A DNA stretch of 64,000 bases from the NCBI RefSeq assembly GCF_015218165.1, contig NZ_CP048659.1:3224001-3288000 (forward strand). Reading direction: 5' to 3'. The stretch is from Acinetobacter piscicola (GTDB lineage: Bacteria > Pseudomonadota > Gammaproteobacteria > Pseudomonadales > Moraxellaceae). This document shows positions 25,379-32,004 of the stretch, one piece after another (the first letter of the stretch is position 1; every line of letters begins with the position of its first letter). The position numbers and the translations under genes are program-made. The notes under the pieces were generated by a model, which did not search any database, was not told where the DNA came from, and saw nothing but the letters and a program-made list of their open reading frames with translations.

Positions 25379-25896
25379 CACACTACCTGCTCATGCTGTT
25401 GTTCAACCATAGCCAATAGTGTTAGTGCCACTCTAATAAGATCCATGACATCTTTTTGAATAATGGCTAATTCATCTTTACTAACATCCCCATCACCAAT
25501 TGCAGTCGCAATTGATTGTGACAAATCCCCCTGTTCACGTGCTAACTTTCCGATTTTCATCACAAAATCAGCTATATTTAGATTTTCATGTTTCGGCAAT
25601 TCAAACCAAGCAGCATTGCCATGAATAGCACAAATGCTATCCATAATTCGGGCATCTTGAGTTTCCGACAAAACCGCTTCTAAATGATAAATATTGGCTT
25701 TGTGCGTGGGTGTCGTTGGATTTAACGAACTGCGAAATGTATTGATATTAAAACCATTCTTTTCAGCAATAATTGCCATGATTGAATCATCATTTTGGCG
25801 ATACACTGCTGCTTTCAATGCCATAGACAATGACAGTACTGTACGTTCTAAACGCTGAGTGCTTGTAAGTTGCATGTTTAAAATTTCCCAATTCAT
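25378..25896 (-). CDS. Phage CII-like regulatory protein (CP76 family)
   Basis: 172 residues. FNINTFRSSLNPTTPTHKANIYHLEAVLSETQDARIMDSICAIHG (~55-100) is the characteristic core of Phage_CP76, the CII family of P2/186-like phages, which activate lysogeny promoters. It is the second gene of the cro operon, the lambda cII position. The ATG at 25896 has no strong ribosome site; an ATG at 25875 is an alternative start. Confidence 0.8.
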   Translation of the reverse strand: MNWEILNMQLTSTQRLERTVLSLSMALKAAVYRQNDDSIMAIIAEKNGFNINTFRSSLNPTTPTHKANIYHLEAVLSETQDARIMDSICAIHGNAAWFELPKHENLNIADFVMKIGKLAREQGDLSQSIATAIGDGDVSKDELAIIQKDVMDLIRVALTLLAMVEQQHEQVV

Positions 25897-25904
25897 TCAT
25901 TTTT

Positions 25905-26114
25905 TTAGTTATTTGCATGAGCTACATTTTGCTTAGGTTCTTTAATACCTAAAGGTTTTCGCCCGGTAGCAAGCTCTCTAATCTGATACTCACGGAATGA
26001 TGGGATATGAACATCATCTCCCCAACGTGCTACTGCTGCTGTGGTGATTCCTAATTTTTCTGCTAACTCAGAATAAGAGCAGTTCAATAATTTAATTGCT
26101 TCTTGACGTGTCAT
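25905..26114 (-). CDS. Cro-like repressor
   Basis: 69 residues. The first 30 residues fold as an HTH (QEAIKLLNCSYSELAEKLGITTAAVARWG), the Cro/YdaS pattern with TTAAVARW as recognition helix. Divergent from cI, first gene of the replication arm. Its promoter contains the operators at 26128-26141 and 26156-26169, so both repressor and Cro probably bind there. Confidence 0.85.
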   Translation of the reverse strand: MTRQEAIKLLNCSYSELAEKLGITTAAVARWGDDVHIPSFREYQIRELATGRKPLGIKEPKQNVAHANN

Positions 26115-26127
26115 AGCACACCCAAAA

Positions 26128-26190
26128 CTAACTCAAGTTAGTTTATTTAATGTGATTAACAGTAGTTAGTCAATAGTTAACATAGATTAG
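26128..26190. promoter_or_regulatory. Operator array OR (three 14-bp sites)
   Basis: Three palindromic sites with pattern YTAACnnnnRTTAG: CTAACTCAAGTTAG (26128-26141), TTAACAGTAGTTAG (26156-26169) and TTAACATAGATTAG (26177-26190). They cover the cro promoter and the upstream side of cI. Centre spacings are 28 and 21 bp. Confidence 0.8.
26145..26173 (-). promoter_or_regulatory. Promoter pR for cro
   Basis: Minus strand TTGACT, 17-base spacer, TTAAAT. The middle operator lies in the spacer and the first covers the start point, so CI binding would block it. Confidence 0.75.
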
Positions 26191-26211
26191 TTTTTTAAAT
26201 ATGGAGCTGTC

Positions 26212-26853
26212 ATGGAAACAATAGGCACTCGAATCAAACAGTTACGTAAACAAAAAAAATTTACCCAAAAACACTTAGGCAAGTTAATCAGTGTTTCAGA
26301 TGTATCTGTTCTAAAATGGGAGAATGAAACAAATACCCCTAAATTAGAAAACATACATGAACTTGCCGTTGTTCTTGATACTACTGTTGAATATTTACTT
26401 CATGGCAAAGACCCGTCGACCAACAATGTCACTGACTTCAGACCCGTAACTAGAATGCTACCCGTGCTTTCAGACGTACAAGCTGGGAATTGGACCAATG
26501 TACAAGCTGTTAGTAAACTCGATATTAATCAATGGCTCCCAGCTCCTCCAAACGCTGGGAAAAATAGTTTTTATATGATTGTTCGCGGTGTTAGCAATTT
26601 TCCACACTTTAAAGATGGTGACTATGTTTGCATTGACCCCGATGTCGACATTGAGCATGTGCAAACTGGTGAAATGATCGTTGCTCAATGTGATGGTGAA
26701 GCAACATTCAAAGCATTAGTCAAAGATTATAATAGAATGTATTTACAAGCACTTAACCCAAATTTCCAACCAAATATTCTTGAATTAAAAGAAAACTGTG
26801 AATACAAAGGTAAGTATGTTGGTAAATTTGAAGCCAGTAAAAAATTCATTTAG
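26212..26853 (+). CDS. CI-like repressor, HTH plus S24 autopeptidase
   Basis: 213 residues. Residues 1-65 are an HTH_3 domain (TQKHLGKLISVSDVSVLKWEN). Residues ~85-210 are the LexA/S24 domain with a complete self-cleavage set: Ala91-Gly92 scissile site (DVQAGNW), Ser128 (VRGVSNFP) and Lys167 (ATFKAL). RecA-dependent inactivation and SOS induction are therefore expected. It lies between two three-site operator arrays, the lambda arrangement. Confidence 0.93.
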   Translation: METIGTRIKQLRKQKKFTQKHLGKLISVSDVSVLKWENETNTPKLENIHELAVVLDTTVEYLLHGKDPSTNNVTDFRPVTRMLPVLSDVQAGNWTNVQAVSKLDINQWLPAPPNAGKNSFYMIVRGVSNFPHFKDGDYVCIDPDVDIEHVQTGEMIVAQCDGEATFKALVKDYNRMYLQALNPNFQPNILELKENCEYKGKYVGKFEASKKFI

Positions 26854-26876
26854 ATTCAATAATAAAAAACACAAAA

Positions 26877-26952
26877 CTAACTTTAGGTAATTTTTAAATT
26901 GACGAAATACCTAACTTAGATTAGCTTAATAACACAAGCTAACCAGAGTTAG
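26877..26952. promoter_or_regulatory. Operator array OL (three 14-bp sites)
   Basis: CTAACTTTAGGTAA (26877-26890, two mismatches), CTAACTTAGATTAG (26911-26924) and CTAACCAGAGTTAG (26939-26952). Centre spacings are 34 and 28 bp. The last two sit in a larger inverted repeat, AATACCTAACT (26906-26916) with AGTTAGGTATT (26947-26957), which could form a cruciform. Confidence 0.75.
26899..26927 (+). promoter_or_regulatory. Promoter pL for the early plus-strand operon
   Basis: TTGACG, 17-base spacer, TAGCTT, overlapped by the operator at 26911-26924 and 33 bases before the first early gene. The -35 is strong and the -10 weak. Confidence 0.5.
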
Positions 26953-26959
26953 GTATTTT

Positions 26960-27277
26960 ATGAAAAGTTCAAATCCTCAAAAAACTGATCAATTTGATCA
27001 AATCATTTTAAGTCGTCTACTCGCAGACGACTTTGCCCAACCACAAATTAAAGACTTTGATTTCTACAAAGAACGTGCTGTATCACAGATACAGACTGCT
27101 ATTCACGGCATCTACAAATCAAACAATCAACACGAATTTACAATCGCAATTGCACAAGCAAATGCATTCATTGATGCTGCGATCAATTTCGAATTTATTG
27201 ACTTAACTGAAAAAGCTAAATGGCTTGATGACGTTGCAAAGGCTATGCGTGCTCAATTGATTGAGGAATCAGCATGA
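26960..27277 (+). CDS. Hypothetical early protein, first gene of the pL operon
   Basis: 105 residues, acidic and helical (FYKERAVSQIQTAIHGIYKSNNQHEFTIAIAQANAFIDAAINFEFIDLTEKAKW). No recognised family. It holds the position of lambda N but lacks an arginine-rich motif, so an N-like role is not supported. Overlaps the next gene by 4 bases. Confidence 0.65.
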   Translation: MKSSNPQKTDQFDQIILSRLLADDFAQPQIKDFDFYKERAVSQIQTAIHGIYKSNNQHEFTIAIAQANAFIDAAINFEFIDLTEKAKWLDDVAKAMRAQLIEESA

Positions 27278-27501
27278 ATCAGCACCCATGCCAGAATAAA
27301 TGTCCAAATTTCACGGATGAACAGTGCTGCCATTGCCTAATTGCTGAAGTTGAGCAGCCTGAACCTGAAGGCTGTGAACATCATCCATCAAAATGCTGCG
27401 AATGCATGCTTAAAGAAATTGATGAAGAGTATTTGAGCTATTTGTCTGATGAAGAAAAACATTTAAATGCAGCACTAAAAGCTGTGGAGTATGTGTCATG
27501 A
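27274..27501 (+). CDS. Cysteine-rich early protein, putative metal binding
   Basis: 75 residues with nine cysteines and several histidines in the first 45: CQNKC, CCHC, CEHHPSKCCEC. The pairs suggest one or two zinc sites; the C-terminal half is helical. No family recognised. Overlaps its neighbours by 4 bases on each side (ATGA). Confidence 0.65.
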   Translation: MNQHPCQNKCPNFTDEQCCHCLIAEVEQPEPEGCEHHPSKCCECMLKEIDEEYLSYLSDEEKHLNAALKAVEYVS

Positions 27502-27650
27502 ACGAATATGCACCGTTTTACATTATTGCTTTTATGTTCGTTTTCTCTGTTTTTATTGTCTTAAAAGCGTATGAACATCAACTCAAACTCAAGCGAAAAC
27601 AAGCTGCATTGAAGCAGCTGCTGGAGAACGACGATGCTGCAATTCACTGA
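27498..27650 (+). CDS. Small membrane protein
   Basis: 50 residues: a membrane segment at ~7-24 (FYIIAFMFVFSVFIVLKA) followed by a basic helix (HQLKLKRKQAALKQLL). ATGA overlap with the preceding gene and 17-base overlap with the next, so it is likely translated as part of the operon. Function unknown. Confidence 0.6.
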   Translation: MNEYAPFYIIAFMFVFSVFIVLKAYEHQLKLKRKQAALKQLLENDDAAIH

Positions 27651-27825
27651 TTTAAACCACACACAGCACATTATCAATATCAGCAATGTGAACAACGTGG
27701 TGATCCGTAATAACAATGGTGCGCATGTGATTACTTTTCACATGCCTGGTCAGCATGTGGTACCTGCAACCGTTGATGTAAAAACGGCTGAACGTATCTT
27801 CAAGGAACTAGGGGAATTGAAGTGA
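27634..27825 (+). CDS. Hypothetical early protein
   Basis: 63 residues, beta rich (HIINISNVNNVVIRNNNGAHVITFHM) then a helix (KTAERIFKELGEL). GGAGA precedes the ATG at 27634. Overlaps the next gene (GTGA). Function unknown. Confidence 0.6.
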   Translation: MLQFTDLNHTQHIINISNVNNVVIRNNNGAHVITFHMPGQHVVPATVDVKTAERIFKELGELK

Positions 27826-28118
27826 AAGGTAAATTTGCTCCAGTTATCAACACGTACACGATGCTTGTGTTGCGCTACATGTCTCCAGTGGTACCGCTTG
27901 AAAATGTGGTTGAAGACTACTTGAGCCACATGTCACTCGAAATTGCCAAACGTAAAGCAGTGAAACAAGAATTGCCGTTTCCTGTGATCCGTTTGGGCGA
28001 AAAACAGAAAGCATCTTGGATGGTCAATTTGCATGATCTTGCTGTGTATATCGATCAGCAAACTGCATTGGCCCAGCACGATCATAAAGCCATGAATGGT
28101 GAACAGTATGCACATTAA
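27822..28118 (+). CDS. PrtN-like pyocin-activator family protein
   Basis: 98 residues, GTG start overlapping the upstream stop, with AGGGGA in front. PVVPLENVVEDYLSHMSLEIAKRKAVKQELPFPVIRLG followed by SWMVNLHDLAVYIDQQ is the PrtN family pattern. In Pseudomonas, PrtN activates pyocin genes under SOS control; small PrtN-like proteins also occur in phage early regions. Here it may regulate phage or host genes (inference). The HTH-like region is ~25-55. Confidence 0.8.
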   Translation: MKGKFAPVINTYTMLVLRYMSPVVPLENVVEDYLSHMSLEIAKRKAVKQELPFPVIRLGEKQKASWMVNLHDLAVYIDQQTALAQHDHKAMNGEQYAH

Positions 28119-28584
28119 TTCAAGCCATGACATTTTGCGCAAAAAAGCTGAATCAAGACGACTTGATATTCAAGTTCGTTGGTTCCTGCGCAAGCAAAAA
28201 AAACAGTGTCCAGATCAATTACCTACAGGTTATTCAGGTCTGAATGACAAATCAAAACAGCCGGAATGGACAAGCTCACAGCATGCCATGCGTCAGACCA
28301 TGACAAGCTCACAGCATGCCATGCGTCAGACCATGACAAGCTCAGTCAGTAAAAAACGTCCTGTTTTAAAAACGATTGAAAAGCCTCTAACAGCTGAACA
28401 ACAACGTCAAAAATATAACTTTGACGAAAAGCATAAGGCACTGAAAGCAGACCTAGATACTTTCACAGGAAAATGCTTAAAGCATGGAGAAACACTTTTC
28501 AAAGTCTATAAATCAAACCAAAAACATCACTGCATTGAATGCAAAGCAGAAATCTTTAAACGCAAAAAGGAATTGGCAGCATGA
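28108..28584 (+). CDS. Hypothetical early protein with internal tandem repeat and zinc-binding C terminus
   Basis: 158 residues. The middle contains an 11-residue unit (SSQHAMRQTMT) in two copies, encoded by the 33-bp tandem repeat at 28269-28334. The C-terminal ~60 residues contain CLKHG and HHCIEC, a possible zinc finger. The ATG at 28108 has GGTGA upstream; 28096 is an alternative. Overlaps the exonuclease gene by 4 bases. Function unknown. Confidence 0.65.
   Translation: MHINSSHDILRKKAESRRLDIQVRWFLRKQKKQCPDQLPTGYSGLNDKSKQPEWTSSQHAMRQTMTSSQHAMRQTMTSSVSKKRPVLKTIEKPLTAEQQRQKYNFDEKHKALKADLDTFTGKCLKHGETLFKVYKSNQKHHCIECKAEIFKRKKELAA
28269..28344 (+). repeat. 33-bp in-frame tandem repeat
   Basis: Two identical 33-bp units (28269-28301 and 28302-28334) plus a 10-base partial third copy. 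Being a multiple of three, the duplication keeps the frame. Perfect identity suggests a recent slippage event. Confidence 0.9.
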
Positions 28585-29222
28585 ATAGGAAATTAATGGT
28601 TGATTGCGAAACCCTAGATATTGGTGAACGTCCTGTCTTACTTAGTATTGGTGCTGTAGTTTTTGATGACAACCAAATTCAAGATTATTTTGAATACTTT
28701 ATCGATAAAGAAACCGCTATTAGAGAAGGTTTTACTGTTAGTCAAAGCACACTTGATTGGTGGGATCAACAAGATCCTGATGCTCGCGCTTATGCGTTCA
28801 ATGGTGAGGGAGATATAAAAGAAGCCCTGAAAGCTCTTGTCCAATTTTACGAATTAAATGAGTGTTCTGAAATTTGGTCTAAAGGTGCCTTGGCAGATAT
28901 TCGTTGGATCAATAATGCCCTTGATCATTTTGGTATAGAACACCCGTGGGAATTTTACAACGAATTTTGTTTTAGAACACTACTCAAGTCAGTTCCTAAA
29001 TTTGATTTGGATTTTGTAGGTATGCCCCACAACGCACTCGATGACGCAATTCACCAGGCTAAACAGTTTATTAAAATTAAACGAAAGCAGGCCAAACAAC
29101 AACAGCAGCTCATTGAACAAGGTCAATCGTTTAATGAGCTTTCTCAAAGCTGTGCAGATTTAGAATTTAAGTTGTTGCAGAAAAACACAGCCTACGACCA
29201 ATTTCTTTTTGTAAACATTTAA
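28581..29222 (+). CDS. DEDDh 3'-5' exonuclease (RNase T / Rv2179c-like)
   Basis: 213 residues. Exo I motif with Asp8 and Glu10 (MVDCETL), Exo II Asp near 106 (GALADIRWINNALDHFG), Exo III His/Asp near 151-156 (MPHNALDDAIHQ). C-terminal ~45 residues are a Q/K-rich coiled coil. Phage homologues act in DNA recombination or RNA turnover; the substrate cannot be told from sequence. Confidence 0.85.
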   Translation: MNRKLMVDCETLDIGERPVLLSIGAVVFDDNQIQDYFEYFIDKETAIREGFTVSQSTLDWWDQQDPDARAYAFNGEGDIKEALKALVQFYELNECSEIWSKGALADIRWINNALDHFGIEHPWEFYNEFCFRTLLKSVPKFDLDFVGMPHNALDDAIHQAKQFIKIKRKQAKQQQQLIEQGQSFNELSQSCADLEFKLLQKNTAYDQFLFVNI

Positions 29223-29235
29223 TTTGGAACTGTTG

Positions 29236-29601
29236 ATGAAACTCGAAAATGCACAAGAACAGATGTTAGAACTGAGCCCTTTAAAACTTAGCCAACAATT
29301 TAGCCGTGATGATCTTTTGGATCTACGTGACCAACTCAAAGCCAAACGCGCTGGCTTGATTGAATCAAAGGATAAATGCAAAAACGGTAATTCAATTGCT
29401 TTGCTGAACATTGAATTATCTCAAGTTAATTCAATGCTGACTCGCATCAATCAGACCGTCACTTTGCTTGATCAAGATGCCAAGATCATGAAGAAAAATA
29501 ATCACTCAGTGCAGGAGCTGGCGATGCGTTTTTTCAAAGTTGCTGAAAAGGAATTGGATGCAAAGACGTTTAATAAAATTAAAAAAATGGCGGTGGCGTG
29601 A
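29236..29601 (+). CDS. Hypothetical coiled-coil early protein
   Basis: 121 residues, almost entirely helical with heptads (FSRDDLLDLRDQLKAKRAGLIE..., LLNIELSQVNSMLTRINQTV). GGA precedes the ATG at 29236; a TTG at 29224 would add four residues. No family recognised. Confidence 0.65.
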   Translation: MKLENAQEQMLELSPLKLSQQFSRDDLLDLRDQLKAKRAGLIESKDKCKNGNSIALLNIELSQVNSMLTRINQTVTLLDQDAKIMKKNNHSVQELAMRFFKVAEKELDAKTFNKIKKMAVA

Positions 29602-29882
29602 TGGATGCAAAAGTAATTGAAGTAAATAATGTTTTAGAAGGTGATGCTAAACAAGTTGCCGATCAAATTTTCGGTGGCTATATCGTGCCGACATTCAATG
29701 AAATTGCAAAAGATGCACCCTTGTCTGCGATGCAATTCGTCACCATAATTGCAGGTAATGGCATTAGTCTATGCTTAAGTCGGACACGCACTGACAAACT
29801 AGACAGTGCCGCAAAAATATTGCATGACCTCGTTGATGAAGTGCTTACAAACGTTAAAGCAAGTCGAATCAAGAAAAGCTAA
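29601..29882 (+). CDS. Hypothetical early protein, last gene of the pL operon
   Basis: 93 residues, mixed fold (EGDAKQVADQIFGGYIVPTFNEIAKDAPLSAMQFVTIIAGNG). TGATG overlap with the previous gene. Followed by two terminators. Not recognised. Confidence 0.65.
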   Translation: MDAKVIEVNNVLEGDAKQVADQIFGGYIVPTFNEIAKDAPLSAMQFVTIIAGNGISLCLSRTRTDKLDSAAKILHDLVDEVLTNVKASRIKKS

Positions 29883-29896
29883 CCCAGAGTTAATCG

Positions 29897-29923
29897 AAAG
29901 CCTCTTAATCAGAGGCTTTTTTT
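29897..29923 (+). terminator. Terminator of the early plus-strand operon
   Basis: AAGCCTCT-TAATC-AGAGGCTT followed by TTTTT, 15 bases after the last early gene. Confidence 0.85.
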
Positions 29924-29937
29924 ATGGCTTCAGAAAT

Positions 29938-29968
29938 ACAAAAAGGCCTCTATTTAGAGACCTTTTTT
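29938..29968. terminator. Bidirectional terminator between convergent phage operons
   Basis: AAAAAGG-CCTCT-ATTT-AGAG-ACCTTTTT type stem with A and T runs on both sides, serving the plus-strand operon and the minus-strand pair at 29996-30477. Confidence 0.75.
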
Positions 29969-29995
29969 GAACTAATTAATTTAATTAATTACGTA

Positions 29996-30124
29996 TCATG
30001 CTGCTTGGCTATGCTGCTTATCATGCGTTGCCATAGCGGCATCCCACTGCTTAGTCAGCTGATCTAATTTAGCAGTAGCAGCTTGTAATTTAGCAAGGGT
30101 AAGTTGCAATTCTAAACGACTCAT
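29996..30124 (-). CDS. Small coiled-coil protein
   Basis: 42 residues (MSRLELQLTLAKLQAATAKL... then QWDAAMATHDKQ), helical with heptad leucines. AAAGGAG lies 7 bases before the ATG, and it overlaps the stop of the upstream gene by 4 bases. Good coupling and ribosome site make it likely real. Function unknown. Confidence 0.6.
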   Translation of the reverse strand: MSRLELQLTLAKLQAATAKLDQLTKQWDAAMATHDKQHSQAA

Positions 30125-30477
30125 AGGAAGCTCCTTTGGTTAAGTTCACGTACATGACGCTCTAGATCCTCTGTATGACCAGACTCCACAGCCTCAACGA
30201 TGTCTTGTACATGTTTTACATATTCTTCTGCTTTAAAAGTTACGTACCCAGCCTGATTAAGATTTTGCATAAGACCCGAAATCTCTTGCATTTGTTTCAA
30301 AATCTCAGTCAAAGTTGGATTTTCTTTTCTCAGATAATTAATATTTAAGGATTTACGACAACGACTTAAAACAATATTAGCTGCACTTAAGATTTTGTCA
30401 TAAGCATCATTCACGATTTCTTCAAGAGCTAATCTTTCATCGGAGGTCAGGTCTTCAAGTTTTACATCACGAATCAT
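30121..30477 (-). CDS. Hypothetical helical phage protein
   Basis: 118 residues from the ATG at 30477 (AAAGGA 8 bases upstream), preferred over 30510. Helical throughout (ERLALEEIVNDAYDKILSAANIVLSRC.., LTEILKQMQEISGLMQNL). Forms its own two-gene operon between the integrase and the early operon, with a promoter and palindrome upstream. Function unknown. Confidence 0.65.
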   Translation of the reverse strand: MIRDVKLEDLTSDERLALEEIVNDAYDKILSAANIVLSRCRKSLNINYLRKENPTLTEILKQMQEISGLMQNLNQAGYVTFKAEEYVKHVQDIVEAVESGHTEDLERHVRELNQRSFL

Positions 30478-30487
30478 GTCTATATCC

Positions 30488-30538
30488 TTTATATTAGGTC
30501 GGTTGCACAAAAGTCAACCATGTTATCCACAGATAACA
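30488..30538 (-). promoter_or_regulatory. Candidate promoter with upstream palindrome and DnaA-box-like site
   Basis: Minus strand TTGACT (30512-30517), 18-base spacer, TATAAA (30488-30493). Just upstream lies the perfect palindrome TGTTATC-CACA-GATAACA (30521-30538), whose left part contains TTATCCACA (30523-30531), the consensus DnaA box. Confidence 0.45.
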
Positions 30539-30691
30539 AAAATATATATAACTTTTCCTATCTTTTCAGATAAAAAAATTAGGAGAATTATTTCCCCTAA
30601 GTTAAAGCAGGCCACATTTTATACATTATATACAACAATCACAACAGTAATTTAATATTCATAATAGTGTTCTAATTCCTCTTATCCAACA

Positions 30692-31885
30692 TCAGAAACC
30701 CTTTATATTTAATATTTTAGACAGCTCAATATTTGCAGTTCTATCCATAGCATTTGAGAAATTTAATAATTCTTTTCTTATGATATCCAAATTCACATAG
30801 CGTTTAAGGCTGTTCCAGTCATCGTGTAGCGTATATTGCTGAATCTGTGGAATAGTCAGTCCTTGTTCTGCTAAACGTGTAGCAGCCTCATGCCGTAGGT
30901 CATGAAAGCGAAGATCATCAATGCCCGCCTGTTTCTTAATTTTCTGCCACTGCTTTGCAATATTATTTTCATGGCATGGAATCAACATGGATTCATCACC
31001 GCCACGTTTAAGCATTCGTTTGCGGATCTCTGGCTGCAGTAGCAGATCAATAATTTCCAAAGCCTGGTCAGATACCACAAACCATTTGTCATTGTTCTTT
31101 TTGGTCGGATGCTTCACTGCTTCCAGATACCATTTTTTATGTTCACGATCAAAGTTATCTATTTTTAAACGCGACAACTCCCCCAGCCGTCTACCAGTAT
31201 AAATATCCAACCACATAATCAGGTGAATTGGCACACTGGAATGATTACGCAGATGAAAGTCGATATATCCAAAGGTGGTCAGGTCTTGTAATTCTTTTGA
31301 AGTTGGCAATCGATCACGTTCTTCAGATTCTGAAATCACACGGGACTTTCTTAGACCTTTAACTGCTTTTTCATATTCATTGAAGTCAATCTCGACACCC
31401 CAAAGCAATTCTGCATGGTCCAATACTGATTTGATGCACTGGAACTCAAAAAGAATAGTACTCGGCTCAACAGGATCTAAATCATAATTTTCATTTTTGT
31501 AGCCGTCACGTCTACGCAAAGCATGTTGTGCATAGTCAGTACGCTTCAGATCTGCCAAAGACTTTTGAGAAATATCGAACTTTTTCAGCATCTCAAGAGT
31601 AAATGCCTTAGTCCTGCCATAGTCTGAAGTTTCAGATTTATACCTGGTAATTGCGGATGCCAAAGACATGGCTGCAGATGCCACAGCATCTTTGTCGGTT
31701 GACAACAAGTGAGGATTCTTTTCTAATCTGTCCTCTTCTCTTTTTAGCCACGCTTTTGCCAAAGCTCTGGTGCTAAATGTTTCAGTATCAAAGTACTCGA
31801 TACCCTCACTTGGCTTGCGAATATTGATCACAGCCTTGTATCTGGTACCTTTAGTTTTGGATTTTAACTCTGTGATATAGCCCAT
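30692..31885 (-). CDS. int: Tyrosine integrase, dusA-specific type
   Basis: 397 residues. The C-terminal catalytic domain shows Arg in DIYTGRRLGELSRLK (~231), HDLRHEAATRLAE (His/Arg ~325-328), His/Asp in TLHDDWNSLKRYV (~351) and the nucleophile Tyr in that same block (~360). The N-terminal ~170 residues carry arm-binding and core-binding domains. Directly adjacent to dusA, with GTTGCAA repeats in front, as expected for the integrase family that targets the 5' end of dusA. Confidence 0.93.
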   Translation of the reverse strand: MGYITELKSKTKGTRYKAVINIRKPSEGIEYFDTETFSTRALAKAWLKREEDRLEKNPHLLSTDKDAVASAAMSLASAITRYKSETSDYGRTKAFTLEMLKKFDISQKSLADLKRTDYAQHALRRRDGYKNENYDLDPVEPSTILFEFQCIKSVLDHAELLWGVEIDFNEYEKAVKGLRKSRVISESEERDRLPTSKELQDLTTFGYIDFHLRNHSSVPIHLIMWLDIYTGRRLGELSRLKIDNFDREHKKWYLEAVKHPTKKNNDKWFVVSDQALEIIDLLLQPEIRKRMLKRGGDESMLIPCHENNIAKQWQKIKKQAGIDDLRFHDLRHEAATRLAEQGLTIPQIQQYTLHDDWNSLKRYVNLDIIRKELLNFSNAMDRTANIELSKILNIKGF

Positions 31886-31887
31886 AC

Positions 31888-31946
31888 TTGCAACTATTTC
31901 TCAAATGAACGGGGAATGGTTGCAAATATAGTTGCAAGAGTTGCAA
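31888..31946. promoter_or_regulatory. Candidate integrase arm sites, right end
   Basis: GTTGCAA at 31919-31925, 31931-31937 and 31940-31946, and its inverse TTGCAAC at 31888-31894. Located between the integrase start and dusA; matched by two copies at the left end (71-88). Could also govern integrase expression. Confidence 0.45.
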
Positions 31947-32004
31947 AAAGATAGGAAAAGATACAAATTTATCGTAAATGATACGAATGCTCATAGGTGC
32001 TTAA

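Noticed and set aside
26960..27277. Lambda N-like antiterminator in the first early gene
   Set aside because: It has the position but no arginine-rich RNA-binding motif, and no boxB-like hairpin was seen.
28269..28344. Short repeats that might be a CRISPR array
   Set aside because: The copies are directly adjacent with no spacers and lie inside a coding frame.
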